Of a DNA stretch of 64,000 nucleotides, positions 53,804 through 62,999 are shown piece by piece. Position 1 is the stretch's first letter; each line of letters opens with the position of its first letter. Location: the NCBI GenBank assembly GCA_015296075.1, contig DVDV01000264.1, forward strand, positions 1 through 64,000. Reading direction: 5' to 3'. The DNA comes from Leptolyngbyaceae cyanobacterium M33_DOE_097. GTDB taxonomy: Bacteria; Cyanobacteriota; Cyanobacteriia; Leptolyngbyales; Leptolyngbyaceae. Made by a program: the position numbers and the translations under genes. Under the pieces are notes generated by a model, which was not told where the DNA came from, did no database searches, and saw only the letters and a list, made by a program, of their open reading frames with translations.

Positions 53804-56596
53804 ATGGTTTCGCAGAAAGAGTCAAACGCTTACGATAAACAACTCATCGCCCTGGGTCGCACACTGCAAACTCTACGGGAAGAAGAAAACACGGATGTTC
53901 TCATTGATACAGTCATCAGTTTCTTAGCGACAGAGTTTGAGTACACCCTGGTTTGGGTGGGTTTGTATGATCGCATTGAGCACCGCTTACTGGGTAAAGG
54001 CGGCAACACACCCCAAGGTAGAACGCCCCTGCTGACCCAACGCTTTCTGTTGAATCCTGGCGATTTGCTAGAACAGGTTGTGATTCAACAACGGCCCCTC
54101 GCTGTTCCAGATTTGCGCGAAGAGTTGCGGGCAGGAGAATGGCGCAAAGCGGCTCAGCAGCTTGACGTTCGTGGCACTGTCATCTTCCCAATTCGCTATC
54201 GAGACTTGTGTTATGGGGTCGCATTATTAGGCACTCCACACTGGGGAATTTCACCAAAATCCGATGAAAAAGCGCGTTTGTCGATGATTTTGGGGAGTTT
54301 GGGCGCGGCTCTCTTTCAAATTGAGAGCGAATGGAAACGCCAGCAAGAAAAGCGACCCGATCAACCTCTGCTGACGCTGTTAACAAACATGCGGGAAATG
54401 ACGGGTTTAGGGCCACGCTTAGAAGCGGTTGTCGAAGAAACGCATCGATTTGTGCAACCTTCACGCACGAGTGTCTACTGGTTTGAGCGAGAACGGCGTT
54501 ACTTTTGGCGGCGTGTTAGCAATCATCAACGCACGACGGGCTTTAATGAAGCGAATCAACCCGCATCGGGCATTACCGTGCAAGAAGTGAGCGGCTTTTA
54601 TCAGGCACTTCTATCGGATCAGCTGGTTTCAATTGGAGAAGCGCACAGTTCCCTCAAAGCCGATATTACAACTCGTTTAATGCAACAAATTCGGGCGCGA
54701 TCGCTACTGGCAGCCCCGATTTTGTTTCAAGGCGAGTTGCTTGGCTTTTTGGCGGTTGAAGGCAACGACCCCCGCATTTGGGAAGACGAAGAGAAGAGTT
54801 ATATCCGGGGAGCCGCCCAAATTATTGCGCTGACGAACCCACTCAACGAGATGGAGCAAACCATCAGTGAGATCAAGACGGATCAACACTTAACGGCTGG
54901 CATTGCTCGCTCAATCTGCCATGAGGACGAGTGGAAAGCCACGCTTCAAACGGCAGGGGGGCAAGTTTGCCAGCGGTTGCGTGCTGAGCGATTTATGCTG
55001 TTTCGGCTCGACCCAGAGTTGGATCAGTTTGAGCTGGCTTATCAAACTCAACCGCATAACCGCCGTCCCCTAATGTCCCCAATTGGGCAACTGCCAAAAG
55101 AAACTCGTAAGTCACTAGAGACTAGCAAAGAACCGATCGCCTTTGAGAGTTTAGACATGGATGACCAGTTGGGCGAATGGCGATCGCACCTATTGGAGTT
55201 AGGCGTACATGCGGTTCTGCTCTGCAATACCCGATTGGGCAATGGGTTAGAAGGCATCGTCGCAATTTGTCACGAAACGCCGCGCACCTGGAACCGAGTT
55301 GAGCGCGATCTGGTTCAAATTGTGAGTCAACAGATTGGTTTGATTTTGCACCAGTGGAGCTTGCTACAGCAGACTGAGCAGCAAAAGAAAATCAACCAAA
55401 CGATTCAGTGGGGGTTAACAGCAATTCAACAAACCCACCAACTTGAGAATCTAGAAAAATCGGCCTTGCAGCACGTCGGCCACGTTTTACAGGTGCCGTT
55501 GGCGTTACTCGTTACCTGGCTTCCTGGTCGCAGTGCCGGACGCATTACAACGGCAATGCCGCCTGGTGATCATTTCGCTGTGAATACGGGAGTAGTGATT
55601 CCGATTCAAACAGACCCGTTGATTCGCTGGGCCTTAGAAGCTGAGGATTTGTTGATCATCGGTGAGGCCGAGATTCCGGCTGAGACGCGCCAATGGCTGA
55701 CCGGAAGCAGCATTGGTCAAGTGATTGTCAAAGCCCTCCGCACAGCCCCCAACCATGAACCTACCGGACTTTTGTTGGTCGCGGATGCAGGCACTCGTTA
55801 CTGGTCAGAGCAACATCTCAAAGCGTTGAGTACACTCGTGAGCCAATTGGCCTGGTCGCGCCGATACGTCAGCTTGACCGATAACCTAGCCGTGCAGCGC
55901 GATGAGTTTGAGCGGTTGAACTGGTACAAACACCGTCGGCTTGAGGATTTATATCGAGCTTTAACTAATAGCCTCAAGCGCTTTAATGAGTTAGGTAGCT
56001 CAAAAGAGCCACTCTACGATACGCGTCAACAACAAATTTTGCGGCAATTGAATGATGCGATCGCCCCTGTGCAACCTTTGCTGCAAGAAGAGTTTTGGCG
56101 AGTTCGGCCACAGACCCACACCATGTCCCTGATTAGCCTGCTCAAGCGTGGGATAGAGCGGGTTGACTGGGTGATTAAACAGCGGCAGTTGTGGTCGCAA
56201 GTACACGACGAGACCAACCTGACGATTAACGGTGATATCGACAAGATTGAGTTGGTGCTTTATGAGCTGTTGTTGATTGCCTGCCAGCGATCGCCGAATG
56301 GGGGGCGTATCGACCTCTGGTGTCGGCAGATTGACAACCGCTGGTTTGAGCTTTCGATTACAGATGGTGGTCAAATCGACCCGCGCTTAATTGCCGATCT
56401 AGAGCGGGGCAAAGCCGAAGATTTGCTTAAACCTTCTACTCTGGATTATGCCCCAGGCCAACACCTCAACATCTGCCAGTCATTGGTCAAACTCGCAGGT
56501 GGCGAGTTGAGCGTCTATCAACTTGAAGATGCCCGCGTCGTGAGTCGTTTAATTCTTCAGATTGCGCCGGGGCAAGCGGCTACCAAAAAGACGTGA
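53804..56596 (+). CDS. Multi-GAF sensor protein with degenerate histidine kinase end
   Basis: A 930-residue soluble signalling protein. Three or four GAF domains span about residues 15-680 (for instance [20 protein letters not shown] start; [58 protein letters not shown]). The dimerisation helix [19 protein letters not shown] near 709 has a His but not the HELRTPL pattern. In the ATPase end the N box reads [14 protein letters not shown] without the usual Asn, although ITDGGQIDP and [16 protein letters not shown] resemble G1 and G2. It may be a pseudokinase. Its 3' end overlaps maf by 17 bases. Confidence 0.88.
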   Translation: MVSQKESNAYDKQLIALGRTLQTLREEENTDVLIDTVISFLATEFEYTLVWVGLYDRIEHRLLGKGGNTPQGRTPLLTQRFLLNPGDLLEQVVIQQRPLAVPDLREELRAGEWRKAAQQLDVRGTVIFPIRYRDLCYGVALLGTPHWGISPKSDEKARLSMILGSLGAALFQIESEWKRQQEKRPDQPLLTLLTNMREMTGLGPRLEAVVEETHRFVQPSRTSVYWFERERRYFWRRVSNHQRTTGFNEANQPASGITVQEVSGFYQALLSDQLVSIGEAHSSLKADITTRLMQQIRARSLLAAPILFQGELLGFLAVEGNDPRIWEDEEKSYIRGAAQIIALTNPLNEMEQTISEIKTDQHLTAGIARSICHEDEWKATLQTAGGQVCQRLRAERFMLFRLDPELDQFELAYQTQPHNRRPLMSPIGQLPKETRKSLETSKEPIAFESLDMDDQLGEWRSHLLELGVHAVLLCNTRLGNGLEGIVAICHETPRTWNRVERDLVQIVSQQIGLILHQWSLLQQTEQQKKINQTIQWGLTAIQQTHQLENLEKSALQHVGHVLQVPLALLVTWLPGRSAGRITTAMPPGDHFAVNTGVVIPIQTDPLIRWALEAEDLLIIGEAEIPAETRQWLTGSSIGQVIVKALRTAPNHEPTGLLLVADAGTRYWSEQHLKALSTLVSQLAWSRRYVSLTDNLAVQRDEFERLNWYKHRRLEDLYRALTNSLKRFNELGSSKEPLYDTRQQQILRQLNDAIAPVQPLLQEEFWRVRPQTHTMSLISLLKRGIERVDWVIKQRQLWSQVHDETNLTINGDIDKIELVLYELLLIACQRSPNGGRIDLWCRQIDNRWFELSITDGGQIDPRLIADLERGKAEDLLKPSTLDYAPGQHLNICQSLVKLAGGELSVYQLEDARVVSRLILQIAPGQAATKKT

Positions 56597-57176
56597 TATC
56601 CAGGTGAAACTCTTCGAGCATGTGTCGCAGTAAAGGCAGGCTTAGCCCGATGACGTTGCTATAGCAGCCATCTAGCTTTTCAATGAAAACACTGCCTTTG
56701 CCTTCTAGAGCAAAGCCACCCGCACAATTCATGGGTTCACCTGTGGCAACATAGGCCGCGATTTGGCGATCGCTCGGCTGCCCAAAATGGACTTCGGTGA
56801 TTTGCCGTTGCACCAGTGTTTTGACTGAGTCGCCCAGGCTGATCAAAGCGTGCCCGGTATAGAGTTTGCCAACCTGCCCACGCATCTGTTGCCAACGGGC
56901 GATCGCCTCCTCACGACTCGCTGGCTTACCGTGAATCTCGCCATGAATCGACAGAATCGAGTCACACCCTAACACCACCGCAGGATACTCGGATCGCTCT
57001 AGAGAATCAGCAACCGCTTTGGCTTTACAGAGGGCGAGGGTTCGCACCAGCGAGTCGGGGTCTGCGGCTGAAACTTGCGACTCGTCAAAGTCGCTAGGGC
57101 GAACAGATGGATTGATGCCAATGCTTTGTAGCAGTTGACGCCGAGCAGAAGAAGCAGACGCAAGAATAAACCGCAT
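56580..57176 (-). CDS. maf: Maf-family nucleotide pyrophosphatase
   Basis: A 198-residue Maf protein that hydrolyses non-canonical or house-cleaning nucleoside triphosphates. Motifs are [41 protein letters not shown] with the catalytic Asp, and [20 protein letters not shown]. The length is normal. It overlaps the convergent sensor gene by 17 bases. Confidence 0.94.
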   Translation of the reverse strand: MRFILASASSARRQLLQSIGINPSVRPSDFDESQVSAADPDSLVRTLALCKAKAVADSLERSEYPAVVLGCDSILSIHGEIHGKPASREEAIARWQQMRGQVGKLYTGHALISLGDSVKTLVQRQITEVHFGQPSDRQIAAYVATGEPMNCAGGFALEGKGSVFIEKLDGCYSNVIGLSLPLLRHMLEEFHLDITSFW

Positions 57177-57302
57177 AAATTCTGAGGATTGCCTTAAAGG
57201 AGGGCACAGCCGATCGGCATGCGATCTCTATTCATAGCAGAAACCACTACCAGTCATCCGGTTGAAAGTTCAGCAGGTAGGGGAGTAAGCGTGAGGGGCG
57301 AT

Positions 57303-57352
57303 CACAAAAAAACGCCGAGAAAACTGGCTCAATCCAATGTTTCTCAGCGTTT
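57303..57352 (-). terminator. Rho-independent terminator of tic22
   Basis: On the minus strand AAACGCTGAGAAAC pairs with GTTTTCTCGGCGTT (one mismatch), followed by a run of seven T. It lies about 70 bases after the Tic22-like stop. Confidence 0.85.
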
Positions 57353-57420
57353 GCAGGTTTCTAGTAGTTACTTAGCACTGGGGATAGCCATGCTTGCCGC
57401 TCCCCGTGGTAATTTGAAAC

Positions 57421-58230
57421 TTACTTTTTAGGAGCGGGTTTAGCCGCAGGCTTAGGCGCATTGCTTTGGCTTGCACCACCCGCAGGCTGGTTCTTCACCA
57501 CATACTCGATCGCATCGCGGGGTGGCACCAGGCGAATCGCACTAAACGAAGCCTCATTCTTAGAGGTCATGGTTGCCATCAGCGAAGCTAGATCTAGCAC
57601 TTCAACCTCAATATTGTTTGCCAGTTTGGGGTCTTGCTTCTTGAGTGGCTCTAGCGCTGCCATCAAATCGGCTTTGCTGAAAAAGATAGGCCAATCAACA
57701 ATTTTCTCGCCTTCACGGGCAACCAGATAGCCTTTTTTATCCTTAAAACGAGCCACAAATAGCGGCGTACTCTTGAGTTGATCGACTTTCTTACCGTCTT
57801 TTTGTAAAAGCTCTACTGCATCCTTCACATTCTGCTGAGAGGGGATACAGCATTCAAACACAAAGGTTACGTCTTTCTTCTCTTTACTTTCTTTATTATG
57901 AATGTAGATTGCTGATAACGGCTGGACAAAGACTTTTCCTTGACTGCCTACATTTGGGTTGGCCTTTTTAACCTGCTCAAGATACGACTGAGCATCTTTA
58001 GGGGAAGTAAACGCAAGAGCGACCTTTGGCCCTTTTTTATCACCACCCGGTTCAGTCGTTAACAGCACGCCTTGGTTGTTACCAATCAGAAAAACAGGTA
58101 CCCGATCTAAAATCTTGATGATTTCCTGCTCAGGAATTGCTAAGGCCCGTCCTGCGTTGACCAGAAAAGAACCAATCAGGGTGCTAACAATGAAGCTAGC
58201 GATCGCTCCGCGTCGCAGAATCGATTTCAT
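57421..58230 (-). CDS. tic22: Tic22-like protein
   Basis: A 269-residue protein of the Tic22 family. The signal peptide ends in ALA near residue 31 (FIVSTLIGSFLVNAGRALA), so the protein is exported. Blocks KILDRVPVFLIGNNQGVLLT, GPKVALAFTSPKDAQSYLEQ, PVFLVQPLSAIY-like QPLSAIYIHNK and DVTFVFECCIPS fit. In plants Tic22 assists chloroplast protein import; the cyanobacterial form is periplasmic or thylakoid-lumenal and supports outer-membrane protein biogenesis. The Pro/Ala/Lys-rich tail is disordered. A terminator follows. Confidence 0.92.
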   Translation of the reverse strand: MKSILRRGAIASFIVSTLIGSFLVNAGRALAIPEQEIIKILDRVPVFLIGNNQGVLLTTEPGGDKKGPKVALAFTSPKDAQSYLEQVKKANPNVGSQGKVFVQPLSAIYIHNKESKEKKDVTFVFECCIPSQQNVKDAVELLQKDGKKVDQLKSTPLFVARFKDKKGYLVAREGEKIVDWPIFFSKADLMAALEPLKKQDPKLANNIEVEVLDLASLMATMTSKNEASFSAIRLVPPRDAIEYVVKNQPAGGASQSNAPKPAAKPAPKK

Positions 58231-58415
58231 GGGGACTCCTGCATTATTGCTATAGGGTTAGCCGATCAACTGTAGGGAGACGGCACTAGCTTGCTACACC
58301 AATACCGTGAATCAACCATTTTTCAAGTCAATCATTATATCGTTACAGACGTTGACTATTCTAAACAGCGATTGGTTCCACGTGGGTTATTTGTGCCGAT
58401 CGGTGGATTGTCACA

Positions 58416-61289
58416 CTATAGCTTCATCAAAGCACGCCAGTCCGCGATCGCTTGCTCAGACCAGAGCCAATCTTGAGCCAGGGCATTGGGTGTAAAGTCT
58501 TGCGGTGCAGCCTTCAATACTTTTTGTCGTAGGCGAATAGCTTCAGCATACATCCCAGCGCGCCGATCTTCGGGGAGAGACTGAGCATTTTTCATTAAGG
58601 TGAGAGCCATCCCCGCGTAGGCAGTCAGCGCTTCTTTAGGCAACGGTTGAGCGTCAGCACTGGTTTGCAGGCCGAGTAACTCAATGGTGCGGAACCAGGC
58701 TTTGCCAGCTAAGTCAGGTTTCCCGGCGGTGTAGTGGGCAAACCCCAACGCGTTTTGCGCGAGCGGACTGGGGCGCTGGTCAGTTGCAGTTCCCCAAAAG
58801 CGCAGAGCATCATTGATGCTGTAGTCACGATCTGCCTTCCGCACTGACGACTGCCAAGCCAACCGTCCCTTTAGAAAAAGTACGGTCGGGTCTTCAATTT
58901 TTTGATTAGGCACCGTGTCCATCACGGTTTGAACCGCTCTTAACTCACCGCGATCGAGCAAAATCTCAACCGCCGCTTGCCCTTCCGCCAACTGGTTGTG
59001 GTTAAAGTGATCGATCGCTTTTGCCATCAGTTCATTTTTGCTGAGCTGATCAAGGGGGCGATCGGTGATCACGTCTTCTTCAGCGGGTGGTTTTTGCCAG
59101 AGCGGTAACTGCTGTCTAAGTGCCCAAACACCACCAATCACCAGCAACACGCTAGCCGCACCCAGACCCACCCATTGCCAGAGCGAAGGACGACGATTGA
59201 GAGCAGAGCCATAGCGCGGCAAATAGCGGATCGGCTCAGTCGAGGTATAGGGTAACTCCACTGGATCTTTAGGGGGTAGCTGCCACGCACTGGAGTCATA
59301 CACGTTATCAGCAGGCAAAGCCGCTACAGGAGTGGGTTGCAATGGTTTACCCAGCGATTGATTTTGTCGCCGCAACGCTTCACCCAACTTCTGGTAGGCC
59401 GCCGCGAGATTGGGATTGATCTGAATTGCCCGGTTCAACGACTGCACCGCTTCAGCAAAATTACCTTGTTGGTAAAACGCATTACCCAGATGGTGATAGA
59501 CCACGGCTGAGTTGGGTGCGAGTTTAAGGGCTTGTTGATACGACGAAATGGCTTCAGCGAGGCATCCCTGCTCAAACAGGGCATTGCCCAAGATCCGATA
59601 GGCTTCTGGATCGTTGGGTGTGAGTTGAATCGCCCGTAAACCCGCCGCGATCGCCGCTGTTGATTTCCCTGCATCTCGCAATAATCGCTCTAGCTCTTGA
59701 TAAAGCTCTGGATCATCACTTTTGTCTGCCACAACTGCCGTTTCAGTCGCGATCTGTGAGGTCACAATTGCAGGGGCTGTTGCCGCCGGACTGGACTTTA
59801 ACGCAGGAGTCGCTTGCGTCAACACAGAATAATCGACCCGACTTGACGCATTCCCCGTCGGTAATAGGCTCTCGTCAGCAGGAGCCTTTTGCGTCACGGG
59901 TTGATCAACTGGCGGCGAAGCCGAGAGTTGGTTAACCATGCGAGCCACAGTTTCCCAATCAGAGGTGTCATCTAAGTCATCTAAGCCAAAGTCATCCACC
60001 GGATTGTCGATGAGAAAATCCGTGTCATCGTCGGCTCCACCCACCGCAAGCGCCAGCTCATTTTCGGGTATCAGTGTGTCTAACGGTTCTGCGTTAGCAT
60101 CTGGCAATAGCAACTCATCTGAATGATGGCCTACCTGCAAGAACCCATCATATTTAGGATGCAAGTAGAGAATTGGCAACGCCCAGTAGAGCTGGCTCGA
60201 ACCGTAGGAAGATAAAAGTCCCTGACGGGCACGATTGAGACTCAAATCAATAGAGTAGGCTTGCTTGAGATTGCGATAAAACAAACGGCTGAGATTGAGC
60301 GCCACATCATCAGGGATACGCTCTGCCATTGCCAACACTGCCGGAATGCCCCGCCAAACCAAAGCTTCTGCCAGGTTGCGCTCATTGATTCCTTCAGAAG
60401 CGGCTGTATAGCCACCCCGACAGGAGTTAAACACCGCCATGCGAATGCCATTATTGGCAAGCAACCCAGCCAGATCATCGCCGCTCAAGGTTTCTGTTAA
60501 ACCTGTTTTGCTATTGACCAGGTAAAGATTGCCACCATTTGACCCCAGGTTGCTGTGCCCAGCGTAATGAAAGATTTGGTAGTAGTTGTGCTCTAGCGCT
60601 TGTGTGAGTTGCTCACAACCCGCCTGATCAAGAATGGTTAACTCAATTCCTGACGCACCATTTGCATTGCCCTGCAACTCTTCCTTGAGGTGTTGAGCTT
60701 CTTGCCGGAGGGCCAACGCATCTTGATCGCTGGGAGCAGCCAGCACCATCAAAATTCGCAGGGGTTGCCCCGGTTGAATCACGGGCACCTGTTGAAACTG
60801 CAAAGAGGAGCTAAGGGCAGCAAAACTAGAGTGGTAGCGCGAGAACAAGACATCGGTGCCCGTCGCGAGGGGGCGATCGCCCGCGTACATCACTTCCCAA
60901 GGTAAGCGCGGTAAATAGTTGTCTTTCATGCCTAAACGCAGCCGCAATACCTGTTGCAGGTGCTGGGCAATGCCACGCGCGGTCATCCAACTATCGCGAA
61001 TAGTGCCTTGAAACAGAGCATTGTAGAGTTGCTGCCCCAGGCTTACCAAACTGGTAGGCGGTTGGTTGCCTGCGTCACCATTCAAGGCAGAAATCGCACC
61101 AAGATTATCGCCCCGTAATAGCCCAGTAAGCGGGTCGTTCATCAGGATGCTTGCTTGCTTGAGCCATTGCTCCACATCCCAGAAAACGCGTTCTTCTGCC
61201 AACGGCACACCCGGTTCGACCCGCTCCGTTCGCACGAGATACTCATTCCCTCCAATCGGAGTGACAGAAATGTGAAATTCCTGGGTCAC
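58416..61289 (-). CDS. CHAT-domain protease-like protein with TPRs and membrane span
   Basis: A 957-residue protein from the GTG at 61289, which follows GGAG with an eight-base gap; an ATG 60 bases upstream has a weak site. A caspase-like CHAT domain fills about residues 20-390, with the full dyad: His245 in IFHYAGHSN and Cys290 in AVFNSCRGG. A linker with acidic and Pro-rich parts follows, then three to four TPRs (about 530-640; ILGNALFEQGCLAEAISSYQ, HLGNAFYQQGNFAEAVQSLN, KLGEALRRQN). One membrane span (VGLGAASVLLVIGGVWAL) lies near 710 and a TPR-like end follows. CHAT proteases act in cell death and defence, for example with gasdermins or TPR-CHAT/Csx29; no effector, sensor or CRISPR gene is adjacent here. 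Confidence 0.93.
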   Translation of the reverse strand: MTQEFHISVTPIGGNEYLVRTERVEPGVPLAEERVFWDVEQWLKQASILMNDPLTGLLRGDNLGAISALNGDAGNQPPTSLVSLGQQLYNALFQGTIRDSWMTARGIAQHLQQVLRLRLGMKDNYLPRLPWEVMYAGDRPLATGTDVLFSRYHSSFAALSSSLQFQQVPVIQPGQPLRILMVLAAPSDQDALALRQEAQHLKEELQGNANGASGIELTILDQAGCEQLTQALEHNYYQIFHYAGHSNLGSNGGNLYLVNSKTGLTETLSGDDLAGLLANNGIRMAVFNSCRGGYTAASEGINERNLAEALVWRGIPAVLAMAERIPDDVALNLSRLFYRNLKQAYSIDLSLNRARQGLLSSYGSSQLYWALPILYLHPKYDGFLQVGHHSDELLLPDANAEPLDTLIPENELALAVGGADDDTDFLIDNPVDDFGLDDLDDTSDWETVARMVNQLSASPPVDQPVTQKAPADESLLPTGNASSRVDYSVLTQATPALKSSPAATAPAIVTSQIATETAVVADKSDDPELYQELERLLRDAGKSTAAIAAGLRAIQLTPNDPEAYRILGNALFEQGCLAEAISSYQQALKLAPNSAVVYHHLGNAFYQQGNFAEAVQSLNRAIQINPNLAAAYQKLGEALRRQNQSLGKPLQPTPVAALPADNVYDSSAWQLPPKDPVELPYTSTEPIRYLPRYGSALNRRPSLWQWVGLGAASVLLVIGGVWALRQQLPLWQKPPAEEDVITDRPLDQLSKNELMAKAIDHFNHNQLAEGQAAVEILLDRGELRAVQTVMDTVPNQKIEDPTVLFLKGRLAWQSSVRKADRDYSINDALRFWGTATDQRPSPLAQNALGFAHYTAGKPDLAGKAWFRTIELLGLQTSADAQPLPKEALTAYAGMALTLMKNAQSLPEDRRAGMYAEAIRLRQKVLKAAPQDFTPNALAQDWLWSEQAIADWRALMKL

Positions 61290-61946
61290 TGGCTTTCTCC
61301 AAGCAATTTGTGATGCGCTCCCTTTTGAGTTAGACAGCGATCGCTGCATTTACGTTTAAACCCAACGCAAATCTCTAACCATCCGGTAAGAATTGATTCG
61401 TGCAGTTTGAAACTCCGTTAGAGTGTGTCGATTTAAGGAACGTCAATCGAGCTACAGCGAAGGTTTATGACGACAGACAGGCACTCAAAGGGATTTCGAT
61501 CAGTTGGTAGATGCACGAAGCCTGGTAGAGCTTTATTAAATACTTACCTTTCATCATGCCACGCCCTTTATTGCGTTGAAAAATCTGCCCGGAAAAGTTA
61601 CTGAAACTTCAAACATGGGCTTTAAGGGGGTTCGGCTTTTCTAAATGAACTAAAAAATTCATCGGTCGGGGGGCTGATCGACTGACTGATCAAAACTACA
61701 GCTTGGCGAAAAGCGAACTCGTATCGGCTATGCCACAGCTTTGGATGGCATATGCCAAGATCGATTTTTCAAATTTTCCGGATGAGGCATACCAGATTGG
61801 AATAGTGGAATGGTAGATGCACCCTGAATATTTTCCCTGGCTCACTCGTGGGTTGGGGAATTTTTTTTTGCACTGCGATCGCACGAAAAAATCAGAATAC
61901 ACAGAACCTAGTCAGCACAGCGTTTGGATGGGGTTTTAAGATAGTT
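61290..61946. other. Intergenic, upstream of CHAT gene
   Basis: Gene-free stretch including the CHAT promoter. It has a run of eleven T near 61860 and no supported coding frame. The downstream end borders the MITE-like element. Confidence 0.5.
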
Positions 61947-62192
61947 ATCCCTGAAAAACTACTCCGGTTTTAAGGGTTCTATCCACCAAGCTCTGCTGGG
62001 CAAGGGCTTTAGCGGTCGAATTTCAGGTATCTGGAAACCCCGGTTGTGCCAGAATAGGCATCCCAAGCTGCAAAAACTCGTGTGATTTCACCAGATTCTT
62101 CAAGGGTTTGAGCGGTTTCTTGCAATTTTTCACCTGGCTTCGAAGGCTAAAACCCTGATACTAAAGGGCTGATGAGGTTTTTCAGGGACGAC
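61947..62192 (+). mobile_element. MITE-like element with TIRs and 10-bp flanking direct repeat
   Basis: About 246 bases. A perfect 12-bp inverted repeat, TCCCTGAAAAAC at 61948-61959 and GTTTTTCAGGGA at 62177-62188, is near the two ends. An identical 10-bp direct repeat TAAGATAGTT flanks it at 61937-61946 and 62193-62202. There is no open frame. The layout (short terminal inverted repeats, target duplication, no transposase) is that of a miniature inverted-repeat element; the 10-bp duplication size fits IS4-type transposases. The TIRs are offset by three bases, so the exact ends are uncertain. Confidence 0.65.
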
Positions 62193-62241
62193 TAAGATAG
62201 TTTGACTTGGGTGAATCGGATTTTGGGAGATAAAAGCGGAG

Positions 62242-62353
62242 TTTTGGGGGCGGCAGCGCCGCAAGATCGGGGGACTTTCCCCCGCGCCCCCGCTTTGTAG
62301 GGTCCTAACTCCCCTACAACCCCCGAAAGGTCATGCGTGTGAGTGTTGAATGG
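62242..62353 (+). repeat. Dispersed structured repeat, copy 3
   Basis: Third copy, closest to copy 2: TTTTGGGGGCGGC, then GCCGCAAGATCGGGGGACT, CCCCGC, GTAGGG...CCCCTAC hairpin, AACCCCCGAAAGGT and GTTGAATGG. Same orientation as the others, about 40 bases after the MITE-like element. Confidence 0.85.
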
Positions 62354-62742
62354 TTAGCTAGCTATCCGTTGAGGGCAGGCAGATCAACATTCTGATCGTT
62401 GACAGAGGGTACGGGTGGCGTGAGGCGACGGTTATAAAGGCGGACGGCCTACGAGGAAGATCGCAAAACTTTGCAGCGTGAAAGACTTGCGAAAGCTGTC
62501 TGTCCTGAAGAGGCGCTTTCTGGAAAGAGTGCAAAGTGTCGATTAAGCCTGCGTAGCAGGGTTTCTCCCCCACCCCCAAAGGTCGCTGCTCGGAATAAAT
62601 TGCGCTTAAAAGAAAGCCTTTTCGATCACGGCAAGGTTTGCCCACGCGTTGCTAGAAGGTAGAGTTAAGCGAAAATGTAGGGCTTACCCTGAAACCCTGT
62701 CATCTCAATCCCCAAAACGCCTCTAAAGAAAGCAAGCTTGAC
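62354..62742. other. Intergenic, nothing recognised
   Basis: Bases between the repeat copy and a small minus-strand gene. A 95-codon minus-strand frame here has irregular composition and no family likeness; it is not called. Confidence 0.5.
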
Positions 62743-62967
62743 CTAAGACTGCGTCTCAAATCGAGAAACTTCCAGCACTGGGCCAATCATCGCCAACGTC
62801 ATGACATCCTTGCGGATCTCTCCTTCAACTTTTACCTTCAAACCCTTGTGCTTTAAGTCAGCCGGGGGTTGATGCAACTCATAGGTTTCACCACTGCTGG
62901 TCACCAAAGCCCAGGCACCTGTGCCAAAACCCTTGTGCTCAATTGTTCCTTCAAGTTGAATACTCAT
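62743..62967 (-). CDS. Small conserved hypothetical protein
   Basis: A 74-residue, beta-rich soluble protein (MSIQLEGTIEHKGFGTGAWA, then LVTSSGETYELHQPPADLKH and KVKVEGEIRKDVMTLAMIG). The spacing of strands suggests an OB-like barrel. Function unknown. It starts 32 bases after the subtilase stop and may share its transcript. Confidence 0.72.
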   Translation of the reverse strand: MSIQLEGTIEHKGFGTGAWALVTSSGETYELHQPPADLKHKGLKVKVEGEIRKDVMTLAMIGPVLEVSRFETQS

Positions 62968-62999
62968 AGAACAGTCTCAAATTCGGTTTGTCATGTTCA

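Noticed and set aside
27004-62353. CRISPR array built from the three similar repeats
   Set aside because: The copies are over 10 kb apart, about 110 bases long, and not separated by regular spacers; no cas genes are present.
62358-62645. 95-codon minus-strand open frame
   Set aside because: No likeness to any family and it lies between repeats in a gene-free region; no supporting start signal.
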